From NCBI GenBank assembly GCA_003255065.1, contig QAOA01005271.1:372001-436000 (forward strand): a stretch of 64,000 nt of DNA. Reading direction: 5' to 3'. Origin of the DNA: Cercis canadensis. Taxonomy: Eukaryota; Streptophyta; Magnoliopsida; Fabales; Fabaceae. Below, piece after piece: positions 10,004-22,200 of the stretch (positions within the stretch are counted from its first letter, which is position 1; every line of letters starts with the position of its first letter). Made by a program: the position numbers and the translations under genes. The notes under the pieces are model-generated. The model had not been told where the DNA came from. It ran no database searches and worked only from the letters and a program-made list of their open reading frames with translations.

Positions 10004-13000
10004 TAAGGGCGTAAAACAGTTACTATACATGATTGCCTTGTATGTTTGATTTAATTACAGATTTGCCATACGGCTGTTGCAATTAACTTCTCATTGCATG
10101 GTTTGTGCTCTTTAAATGTTGATGTGGCGTGGGGTATGATATTGGTAGCATTTGAAATGTGGAGGACAAGAAGATACCAGCAATTTTTAGTGGCAGACAT
10201 GGGTGTATTTAAATTTTCTTTGCTTGTACTTTTGTTCTTTTATGGCTCTTGAAGAGAGAGTCCACAAGTTAAAGCTACGATAAATGATTGCTGCATATTA
10301 AAAAAAAAAAAGTTTAAGGTGTAAAAAATTTAAGATAAAATTAAATAAATAAATAAATCTAATTCAAGTTTAGATAAATTTAAATATTATTATGTGTAAA
10401 TATAAATATACAAATAACATTTCTTTAAGCTGTCATGGGCAAAGATATTTTTTAATTTAAATTTCTTTTTCTTTTTCATTGATCTAGCTAGTTATGGTTG
10501 GAGGGAAGCAATTCATCATCATATATGAGCCACAATGACTGGCTGCTAATTATGATGGTTGAGAAGAAAAGTTGCAACTTGCATTCTAATAACTCAATCA
10601 TTATAATATATTATAAGGATACCTTTTTCACCTGTTTTTTAATACTTGATCTAATTTCCTAAACATAAAATGTTCAGTTGCCTACAAAGCACAATATATA
10701 TTGAAATATTTTGGAGTTTCCTTCCATGGTGTTTCAACTTAGGTTATTTTAAGCAAATGGAATATGAAATTATGATTACCTATTCAAATGGTTTGTGATC
10801 AAGTGATACTGAGATCATTCTTAAGATTTGTGAAATTTGTGTTCGAATCTAAAATCATAGTTAAAATACAAAAAAAAAAAAATCTACTCAAATTATTTAT
10901 GATAATAATAAAATTAAATATTTTTTGTGTTGCCATACGAATGACGAAATTTGTATTCATTTATCTCCACTCTAGTGTCAAAAAAAATTATGCCAAAATA
11001 AACAATTGATATTCTATATTAGTTTTGTTTTTTCGATTCCATTTGAATTACAACTCATCACACTGTTATCATCAATGAATATAGGTGAAGGATTTAATAA
11101 AAGCATTCCTTGTCTTATAATTAGCATCTAGAAATCTATGATGGTTTCCATTAGTTTTTGTCTCCATATAATATACCAATCCGATACCTAACAATGTACG
11201 AACCAAGAAAAAAAAGTCAATAAGATATTTTAATAAAAATAAAAAAGAGGAGAAAGAAACATCGAATAATTAATTAAATATGATCACTAGCTAGCTCCTT
11301 TAATTTCTTCTAAACTCTTCCAATTAATTCCACCAAAATTTTAAACTTCTGGTAATCAGCTACATATATAAGTAATTAAGAATATTAAAACCATGAATCA
11401 AATACTACTAGTGTTGGTAATATTTAAGAGGTCTCAATGATTAATTAAGTTAGGTATTTTGTTATGCAAATATTAGGTTTAAATAACATTGGAAACATAG
11501 AGGGTAAAATTTATGAGAAGAGGATGATACACTACCTCCGTTGAGTAGTCTTTTGCAAACTTGAACAAATACTAGATAGTATATACTATATACTATTATT
11601 TTTTTAAAGAAAATTACATTGATCTCTTTTAAAATTTAACATATATACTCATACTCCTTTAGTTTGAACTTGTACAATTCAATGAATATCTCCCTTAACA
11701 AAAATAGTAACTTTACATAAAATTTGCTCCCAAGTGTAAACACTTTTAGGTAGAGAATTTAAGGGGGCATCTTAGTGATAGAACGAACACTTAGTATTTT
11801 GTTATAAAGATATTGTGTTCAGAACTCATTAAAAGTAGTTGGATTGAGATTTTAGAAGAGGATAAGTTACTCTTATGGTATCATATATCTTTGTATAATT
11901 TTAAACGAGCGAGATTTATTATGTCAAATTAGAGTAAGTTTCTCAAACCTCGAGGTCAAGGTAATGTACTTTTTTTTATATACATATTATGGTCAAGTAT
12001 TTGGGCTAGCTATAGCTTGCATAGATCTCATCAACTACTCCCCTTGGATTTGGTCAAAATAGATAATCTAGGCACAGATTAAGAGATTTATAAACAAAAC
12101 TCCTTACAACTTTACTATAAAAAAAAACTCAACATGGTAAGAATTAAACCTATGAATGCGATATTTGTCTTCCACTAAGCCAACATCTTGTTGGGGTAAT
12201 AAATTATAGTGGTTGGAAAATAAAATTACCCATGATTGAATGCGATGATGAAGAATAAACCAAGTTGTGAATTCATGTTAGTGGCAGTTGAGTGTCATTC
12301 CGTGAAGAAAACAAGGGCATTGGTGTTTCATAATTAGGGCCACTCAATGATAAAATAATGACCAAGAGCTTTGATTCCAAAGTTCCTAGTTGGTCTGATT
12401 CTGGTTACATAATGACAAGAATGAATGGCCTACATGCCTTGCTTTGGCCATTTATAGCGGAATCTGCTGATTTCAGTGTCAATTTGGGCAACTACTAATT
12501 TCCAAATTCAGATTCTTCTTTTCTTGGACCAACCATGGCTAAAACTTAAGTATTGTTTTAAGGCAAAGTTTGCAATCTAATTCAAGTTGACCATATTATA
12601 TAGCCATATTTTTGAAATTCTATTGGTTAGACGGTTAGTGGCCCACTTCAGTATTTATGCTCCATTGTTAACCATCTACTAGTCGCCTTTTTCTACATAA
12701 AACAAATTGCGTTTTCTTAACCCTCTATTAATAATGAAAAGAGAAATGCTAAAGTAAGTATAATTTTCTCACATTTGTCGCCTTCTCTTTAATCCAGTTA
12801 TTTTGAACAAGTTTTAAATATATTCTATTAAAACCATAAACTATAAATTTAACTAACATATATATATATATAAGTGAGAATAATTCTACGTACTCTAGAA
12901 AATAAATATAGAAAACATAACTTCATTTCATGGTTTTTTTTTTTTGGTATTTTTTATTATAATTTTAAGTTTAAACATAAAACCTATAAACATTTAAAAC

Positions 13001-14219
13001 AATTTCAGTATCACTCGACTACATATTATTTGTTATATAGGTCTTTGCATATATATATTACCCATAACATACAAGAGTTCCATTATATGACAACATATTT
13101 TATTTCATATATATATATATATATATCTTTGAAATGTCATGAAAGGAGAAAATTTTCTGTAGTTGCTAAAATCAAGAAAATGGTTACATGTGTACTTGTA
13201 ATACATGTATATTGTAATCAATTTTATTGCAATTTACTTGGTCTTTTTTGCCTACTCAAATTATGTTAGTGCAGTGGGTATTTTTTATTAATACAAAATA
13301 AAGTTGTAGGTTTTGAGGCATATAATACAATTTGTTGAAAGAAATATTGTCCCACGTACTATATCAAACAAGATTCCTTTAGAATACAATAAAGCTGTAA
13401 ACTATCTGAAAGAACTATAAAAGATGTGTTTAATGATATATAGATTGATTTCTTTTCATTAAAAACAATTTTTTATAATGAAACAATATTAACTCTAGAC
13501 AAGTATACTCTTTTAAGAAGTTATATATATGTTTATTTAGGAGTCATAGCAATTTACAATATACTGTATATACATCATGGAGTCAACTGCATTCTTTTGA
13601 TGGTGGATTATACAAGCATAAACAAACTGCTGCATAAATTTATTAGCATTTTAAGTAACCAGCAAAATGTATGTTGATGTCAAAATTTCCCTAACAAGCA
13701 TGCCAACTAATTAAACAAAACCTATGCTTCCTACCATAAGAGGGCTTATGTTCGTTCTTTTTCATGAGTTCACATGCATGTGAGCCTCAAAACATATATT
13801 AATGAATAAAAATAGATATATTATGAGCATTTGTGCTGACACATTTGAATATACTCTTGTTCTTTTTTGTTATCATCCTTCAAGGAAGAAGACAGAGAGT
13901 GATTGCAGAGTTTAACTTGTTTGATATCCTATCATGCATGCAGTAAGTTCTTAATTTAAAAACAGTAAACAAAACTATTAGGGCCGGCTTACTCAATATC
14001 ATTCCTGTTTCACTGTTTTCATTGGTCTTTAGCACTTAATTGGAATTTGTAGGTTTTCTTGCAAGAGATTCGCAAGTTTCTAGATAAAAGTGTCAAAGGG
14101 AGGCAAAAAGAAGAAAATAAATAAATAAATTTTAGAGGATTCTCAGTTCTCATTTTCACCATGACGGAGCCATAAGTTGAGTGAGTTAACTAGCTCTTTG
14201 CAATTAAGAGACATGTGGA

Positions 14220-14516
14220 GCTTGAAGCAACATGGGCAGCTAAAATAAAAGAGAGAGAAGACTCGTGAAGAGATAAGAAAAATAAAAAATACAACAAAAG
14301 AAAAATGAGTGAATACAATAGTTATAAATAATCATATTCACAAAAAACTTTTTTTTAAAAAATTAATNGCTTAAAGCAACACAGGTAGCTAAAATAAAAG
14401 AGAGAAAAAACTCGTGAAGAGATAAGAAAAATAAAAAATACAACAAAAGAAAAATGAGTGAATACAATAGTTATAAATAATCATATTCACAAAAAACTTT
14501 TTTTTAAAAAATTAAT
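14220..14516. repeat. 148 bp direct repeat around a single N
   Basis: Positions 14220-14367 and 14369-14516 are nearly identical. The few mismatches are clustered at the left ends, and the N at 14368 is the only separator. This looks like an unmerged contig overlap, perhaps of two haplotypes. Confidence 0.85.
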
Positions 14517-15208
14517 ATAGTGATAAGTGGGCAATCATGGCTTGTGCAACCTGTTCTCAAGATTTTCTTACTCGCTTTAATATGAAAGCAAGCATTCTTT
14601 CCACTTTTGCTACTTTCTCCACATTCTGTAAATGTGGATTGGAAGTAATGAATCTCGTTTCTCCCCACCATAGTGTCTAGATATTTTTCCTCAAAAGCAA
14701 CAGTATCAATATTGAGAATCAATTCTCCTCACATCCTCCACGTTATTTTGAGCACAATTTTGACCACGCTGGATGCTTGGTCACTTTGCAACGTGGCGTT
14801 TGACTTGCCATGTCATGCCATGTGACAAGGATTGATGAAATTATCAATTTTTGGATCCAATTGAATAATTAAAAAAAAAGAACAAATTTAAAATGTTGGG
14901 TGTTTTTCGATCCGTGTAATAAAGCATAAAAGTCCTCCAAAAAGGTCTTTTGGTAATTTATTTAGCTATTCCTCCACTATTTTCTTCACCATTTTTTACT
15001 ATTGTGAGTCAGAGTTTAATTTGTAACTTACAATTTTAACTAAATTCACTCAACACTTTTCTCTAGTCTAAAAAGCCTACAATTATTAGTAATGGTAAGG
15101 GTTTGTGTGATAGATCTATCATTTCTCATTTGGCAATGAGGTTTTACCGTTTTAGAGCACTATTGGTTAAATAACAACTTATTTAGAGTATGGACTTATG
15201 AGCTCAAG

Positions 15209-15385
15209 CGGCGGATCTGCAGTGAAGACAGAACACAGGGGAAGAACAGTGAAGGAAATGGAGAAAGAGATACACGAAAAATAGGATTTGATGGTGGCAG
15301 GACCAACACTGCGTGGACAATGGGTTGTTAATGGTGAAGGTGGCATTACAGTCACAGCCAAGGAACTGTGAAACTAGTGGCATGG
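15209..15385 (-). other. Possible small gene or remnant, unrecognised
   Basis: On the minus strand a GC-richer patch carries a TATATATG motif near 15417-15424 and then an ATG near 15385. That ATG opens about 59 codons starting MPLVSQFLGCDCNATF. A second overlapping frame of 60 codons ends at 15179. Neither resembles a family I know. Composition sets the patch apart from its surroundings, but coding status is not supported beyond that. Confidence 0.15.
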
Positions 15386-16066
15386 TTGAAAGGTGAAGAA
15401 GACGAAAAGAGAGGCATATATAGCATTAAGGTGGTGCAGAGGTATATCATTTTTTTTTTACACTTTAACTATAATTTTAGATTTGAATACATAATTTATA
15501 AATTTTAAGAATAATTTTAATATTATTTAACTATAAATCTGTATGTTATATTTTAATAAGAGAATAATACCATAAATATTTATAAAACTTTACTTAAATT
15601 ATGTCCTATCGCATTTCACTTATTATGTCATTATTTGTGAATCATTAATTTTTAAACTTCTTAAAAAAATTTCTAAGGACCCAATTGTATAAAAAAAGAG
15701 TTTACAAAGATAAACTTGAAAAATCAGTACTCCATAGGATGAAAACAATAAGCCCAAATATTTTTACCTGCCTTATGTTTATAAACAACTAGTTACAAAC
15801 TCGCTTGGATAGTTAAAGTAGAAGGTAACGAAGATCTGTGAAAAAAAAAAAAAAAGAAGAAAACTGAGAACAAATACATTAATTTTAGATAATTATACTC
15901 ACAAAAAAATGACTCTATATTAATTTAATATAGTGATAATTTAGCCCCCTTGTTTTTGATAGACACCCGTTAACCACTTTACGCGCCACGTTGCACCAAA
16001 TACCGGTACAATAACCCCTCCATTTGGCACACAATGAAGACAATCGTTAGCGGCAGTGGCATCTCG

Positions 16067-16074
16067 TATAAATT
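16067..16074 (+). promoter_or_regulatory. Candidate TATA box of the CHR10-like gene
   Basis: TATAAATT lies about 150 bp upstream of the start codon at 16218. One short upstream open frame starts at 16082, between this motif and the main ATG; whether it is transcribed depends on the actual start site. Confidence 0.4.
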
Positions 16075-16217
16075 AACAACCATGGGAAGGCTATTTCTGT
16101 CAATTCAATAGCCAATTCCCTCGCAAGCGCTTTGTTCAAAGTTCAAACCCCTCAAAGACGAACTCATTTTTCAAGCAGCGAGTTTGGGAAATTGGGGCTC
16201 AACATTACTTGGAGACT

Positions 16218-19200
16218 ATGAATAGTATGAACTACGAGCAGAGGCTCCAAGTTGCAGCGAAGTTCATACTCGACGACGATGCGCGCGCCGACGAAACGGC
16301 GGTGAACTGGGAAGAGCTTGGGCTAAGGGCGACTCTCAAACCGCACCAAATGGAAGGAGTTTCATGGCTAATAAGGCGATATGAACTTGGCGTCAACGTT
16401 GTACTTGGTGAGATTTTGGCTTTAATTTTAATTTTTATGTGTTTGGCAGCTCAGAAAGTCTGAGAATTTAAACGAAAATTTGAATGGTTGAATAAAATAA
16501 TCCATTTTATTTTTCTGGTGGCAAATATCGATTTCAAAAAAACTGTCTCTTGCTGCCTAGTATATCTCCAATTCTGTTTCACATTTATTCGAAACAAGGA
16601 AAACAAAGTATTGGGTGTTGAGAGACGTTCTTGTTTATTTGTTTCTGTGGTCTCGAAGGATAGATTATCAACTGAGTAATTTTAGGCAAGTTATATATTA
16701 TTTTTCAAGGAGCAATTTCATCAAGATAGTGATCAAACTATTCCCTTTATTTGCATTGCAGGGGATGAGGTAAATTTTCTTCAATTCTTTACCGGAGCCT
16801 AATTAGTAATCTGAAAGGGAAAACTTTGGTATCTGGTTGGTCTTACAGTCATCAATTTACCCTTTAAACTGGTGAATTTTCTGTTAGATCTGTCTGTACT
16901 ATTGTCAGCATTTTGTAAAGCCAGCATAGACTCATCATAGAGGGAGTTCCATGCTTTCTATAATTCATCATATGTAACCGGAAGTTGCTGGTTAGAAGCA
17001 TAAAAAGTTTCAGTGTTGCATCTGATGAGTTTTTTTTAGGGTTTTAGACTGTGATGGTAAAAAGAAGAAAAATTGAAAACAGGTTCTAGATTGTGAATGC
17101 TAATACATGGAAATTCCACAAAGAAGTACATAAAAATGAGGCAATGGAAGGTGTAGAGGATAGTATAATGTTCACAACTTCCCTCAATATTCACAACCCT
17201 TGAGAAAATACTTTCTGATGTCAAGCACAAGGAGTTTCCAAGGAGAGTTACAGATGCACATCTCTTACCATCTTAATGCAAGCCTACTACTGTATTAATT
17301 ACTAGTAATGTATGGCGGATTAAGAAAGCTACCTATTGTTCCTATCAGGAGACCCCTCATTACGGTAAATAAAAGCACAAATGTTAACTCTCTTCCCAAG
17401 CAATTTTCTTATTGTTGCTTTTGAGCTGCATTCTATCTCTATGTAATTCTCTTATTTGTTCATATACACAGAGCTGCATTATCTTGATTCTTGATGGTAG
17501 CCTTGACATTTCTAATTAAGCAGATCTGAAAATCAGGGTCACAGTCATATCATTAACATTGGTATGCAAACTTTTTTGCACGATTAGTTCATTTTGCTAT
17601 GGTTGTATGTGAATCATTGGCAGATGGGATTGGGCAAGACTTTGCAAGCTATATCCTTCTTGAGCTACTTAAAAGTGTCCCAGTTGTCACTTGGACCATT
17701 TTGTGAGTAAACTATACCTTTTTTTGATTTGGAAAATATTGATGGTTTTTTGTAATGTTTATTTGCAGAATTTTTTCACTCCCTGATTTTATTTTACTTC
17801 TTGCAGTGGTTTTATGTCCTCTAAGTGTAACAGATGGTTGGGTGTCTGAAATAGTGAAATTTTCCCCCAAACTAGAAGTTTTCAAATATGTTGGTGACAA
17901 AGAACACCGGCGCACTCTTCGCAGGAAAATACACGAGCATGTAAAAGGACAGTCATCAACATTGAATGTGAGTGTAGAGTCCACTAGATGTTGTATGGTT
18001 CACCTTTTATTGTTGTGTCTGTTTTACAAATCACAATTGCATAAGTCCATCAAATGTTCTTGCTTTATCTTTTCTTATGCAAGTTTTCTGTTATGAAATA
18101 TATGTTCATTGATTATTTTTGCAGTTGAACATTTTGACAGGTCTCGTTGCCTTTTGATGTCCTGTTGACAACGTATGACATTGCACTGATGGATCAGGAT
18201 TTTCTTTCTCAAATACCATGGCAGTATGCAATTGTTGATGAAGCTCAAAGACTTAAAAATCCTTCAAGTGTATGTTGAAGTCATTTTCTAATGTATCTAT
18301 ACTTTAAAATCGTGTAATTTATGTGTCCCTTCTATGAATTGCAGTTGTCACCATGTAATACTCAAGATGTTTATTCAGTGTGAAATTTATTGGGTATAAC
18401 CTGGCAGACTTTGTAAAAGAATGACAAAATTGAAGCAAAATCTGATAAAACAATTCTTGGTGTTTAGTGATCAATGTCTATCTATATATTCTCTATATTG
18501 GATATTTTGTGAGATCAACTGTTTAGACTCACTAGCTATGTAAATATTGGTTAGTTAATAAAATTGGACAATCTAATTGTGAACAAACATGCCAAGACAG
18601 TTGTTGATTCTGGCTGTTAATATACTGAATCATTACCAGGTTTTGTATAATGTTCTATTTTAACAGGTTTTATATAATGCCCTCAAAGATCGCTATATCA
18701 TGCCAAGACGGTTGTTGATGACCGGCACACCTATTCAAAACAACCTTTCTGAACTGTGGGCGTTGATGTATTTTTGTATGCCCTCTGTTTTTGGTACACT
18801 GGATCAGTTCCTCTCCACATTCAAAGACATCAGTAGTCCTACATCAGGTTATTATTATCTTTTTTCTTTACTTGGTAATATTTTGTTGTAAAGAGTTTTG
18901 ATTCTTCTAGGGGCATGTTGCATACTTTTAGAATCTGACTACTCTACTTTTGACCTTGATCTATTTGTTGTTTAGTAAGATTTTAAGATCAATGGCTGAT
19001 AGATTTGAGGAAACTATAAAATTTCCTTGTCAAGTATGTTCATATTTTTGCATTATTTTTCAAAAAAATATCAGATGATCCTGGTCCTAAGTTGGAAGGT
19101 TTGTCATCCAAATGAGTGACTTATGATGCTGCAAAATTAGATTCATTAGCATGGAAAAAGGATTGGCTTCTTGCTTTAGTCTTTTTAATTGTTGCATTTG

Positions 19201-22200
19201 TTGTTTCTGAGCAGCTCATGATGCATCAAATGTAAAGGAGCGGCTGAAAATTATGAAAAGTATATTGGGAGCTTTTATGCTTCGACGAACCAAATCAAAG
19301 CTTATTGAATGTGGAAATCTAGTGCTGCCACCTCTTACCGAGATTACTGTGTATGTTGGATCTTGTTTTACTTAGAAACTTAATGTGAATGATTATATGG
19401 CAAGTCATGCTTTATATTCTGGTAACTTCAAGATGAAAGTTGTTGCCTTGAATTTTGAAACGCTTTGTTATGACAGGATGGCACTCCTTGTCAGCTTGCA
19501 AAAAAAGGTCTACATGTCAATATTGAGGAAGGAGCTTCCTAAACTACTTGCACTATCTTCAAATCATCAGTCACTGCATAATATTGTAAGTCAACCTATT
19601 TTTTTTCTCCTTGGAATTTTATTTTCAGCTGTTCTCTGGTGTAGTACATCGAGCTTTCTTGTTCCATTATTACTTGGAGTGGATGCAAGGTTGATCTTTT
19701 ATTTGGTAATAGTCTAGGTGAACAGGACTTATAAACAGCACTGGTTCAAAAACCTTGTTTTCTGGTGTTGGAGATTTTTGCAGGCATTTATGTTTGGTGA
19801 CTCTAGTTTGGCTACAAATGATTTGTGCGTTGTGTTTAAGAATTGTGATTCNTTGTTCCATTATTACTGGGAGTGGATGCAAGGTTGATCTTTTATTTGG
19901 TAATAGTCTAGGTGAACAGGACTTATAAACAGCACTGGTACAAAAACCTTGTTTTCTGGTGTTGGAGATTTTTGCAGGCATTTATGTTTGGTGACTCTAG
20001 TTTGGCTACAAATGATTTGTGCGTTGTGTTTAAGAATTGTGATTCTTATATATGGAATCTAAATTATCTTTATTTGATATTATTTTATCCAAAAAAATCT
20101 TTATTTGATAGCATCATTATTTTGTGTCAGGGTGCATAGTTTACAGCTTGGGTTTATATCACAGACATAGATATTGAACTAGTCATAGTCAGGTTCGCTA
20201 CAGTCTGAATTGCATTATAATATAATCAAATTAGGTCTATAACTATCATGATTTTCCTTCATAAGTTTGACATGTGCTTGTATAAAATCATTTAGCTTTT
20301 AGTGGTCTTTGCATCTCACAGGCTAAAGATCGTGCTAAAATCACTGACGTAGAATGATTCCCTTGGAACCTCATTAAAAATGGGCTTAAATGAAATATAT
20401 CCAATGCCCCAATCCAATTGTCAAGTGAAACTTGTGGTTCAGATTTCTGCAATATCACTACTTCCTCCAAATTTAACACATTTACATCTTCCTGTCTCTC
20501 TTGCTTTCTATTACATAAATCTTGATATAGAATCAAATCCAAGGTTGTTCCACAGTAATTCCAGTTAGACTTAGGCATCTACAATGAAAGCCCTTTTAGT
20601 GGGGGTCGTATGCTTATCCTGTGCTTATAACCTAAGAGGTTTTGCATGTTCAAAATTGAGCCTTATGCAACAGGGTGGGCATACATTTATGGTAGGTGAC
20701 CCTTGGTCATTTTTTGTTCATTTTGGCATTACTAGCTCTTAAATGATCAATAGCAGCTGCTAAATAATGAATTAGTACCATTATTCTTTGATAGATAATT
20801 AAATTTTCATTCTTCTTGAAAGTTTATTCTGTAGAATTTTACTGGAGCATGATTATGGAATCCTGTGAATATTCCAAAGCTATTGCAGTGTTGTTAGTAT
20901 TGCATTTTGTTTTCTGAACTTAGAATCAATTATTTTTATTCTTTTTTGTTTCATAGCAACTGGTATACAGCTTCTTTTACTTTTTCACTTTTAAGTGAAA
21001 AGCACATATGATTTACTTTTTCAGGTGATACAGCTTAGAAAAGCATGCAGCCATCCTTATCTCTTTCCTGGTATTGAGCCTGAACCTTATGAAGAGGGTG
21101 AACATCTGGTCCAGGTAACAACTTCTCGTATGTTTACCACCTCATAACCCGAGAATCATTACCCAGGGCCTTTAGGGCTTATGGTGGCTCTAACGATTAA
21201 GTGTACTTCCATTTGCACTTGTACTGTAAACTCATTGTGTGCATTTCCATTTGCCAAAGATTAGAAAAAAACAAAAAAGAAGATTGAGGAAATTGAGACA
21301 AAATTTTCCAGTAGTTAAATAATGTACCAGGTGATTCCACATCAGGTTTATGTCTATACTGTTAAACGTATTTATCAGAGATGTTTGACCACACAACATT
21401 TAGAATATATTTTCACATTCATACTTTTTGTGGCCTCATTACAACAAGTGAATCAGAAGTCTGACAACGAGGAAATCTATGACATAGAATCACCTGGTAA
21501 AGTAGAATGAACATGGAATATGAAATATAACCTGCATAGTGCCAAACTCTATTATCATACCTCCATGATAAATCATAGGATAGGAACTATGAGATTTTAT
21601 CTTTCTTAATAATTCAGTGCCTGAAAGAGACAAATTACTGGTTCTGCTTATGTAAATATGCAATTGGAACTCTCATAGTGTGTCTTTTGCTTCCCTCTGA
21701 TCAGGCAAGTGGTAAACTGTTGATTCTGGACCAAATTCTTCAGAAGCTACACTATTTAGGACACCGTGTCCTTCTTTTTGCTCAGATGACCCATACACTT
21801 GACATTTTGCAGGTTAGATTTCCCATATCAATTGCTCTTTTTTTTTTTTTTTTTTGNTTTTTTTTTTTTTGGTTTATCTCAAACAAATATTTTGATCATA
21901 CTTCTTGGTTCTAATGTAGGATTATCTGGAGTTACGAAATTATTCATATGAGCGTCTTGATGGATCAATTAGGGCTGAGGAGCGCTTTGCTGCAATAAGA
22001 AGTTTCAGCAGCACATCAGCTAATTTGGGTTTGAACTCAAAGCCAGACCAAAGTGGTGCTTTTGTTTTCATGATCTCAACGAGAGCAGGGGGAGTTGGCT
22101 TGAATCTTGTGGCTGCTGATACTGTAAGTTTCATCGAGCTTTTAACCTTTTTGAATTGTGACCTGGTTCCTAGTGCCTTTTCTTTTCTATTTTTAAGATT

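Larger units (their letters stand above)
10004..16217. other. Gene-poor spacer between CCD7 and the CHR10-like gene
   Basis: About 6.2 kb of AT-rich DNA lies between two divergently transcribed genes. I see no convincing gene. It holds a 148 bp direct repeat around an N (14220-14516), AT microsatellites near 13105-13125, and a somewhat GC-richer patch at 15180-15400 with a 61-codon open frame and a TATA-like motif on the minus strand. A TATAAATT motif at 16067-16074 is a plausible TATA box for the CHR10-like gene. Open frames at 10788-11009, 12874-13269 and 14504-14722 have AT-driven composition and no recognisable motif. Confidence 0.55.

Noticed and set aside
12874-13269. 131-codon plus-strand frame in the CCD7-CHR10 spacer
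   Set aside because: Composition (Tyr, Ile, Lys, Phe, His) is that of random AT-rich DNA. It includes an AT microsatellite and has no promoter or motif.
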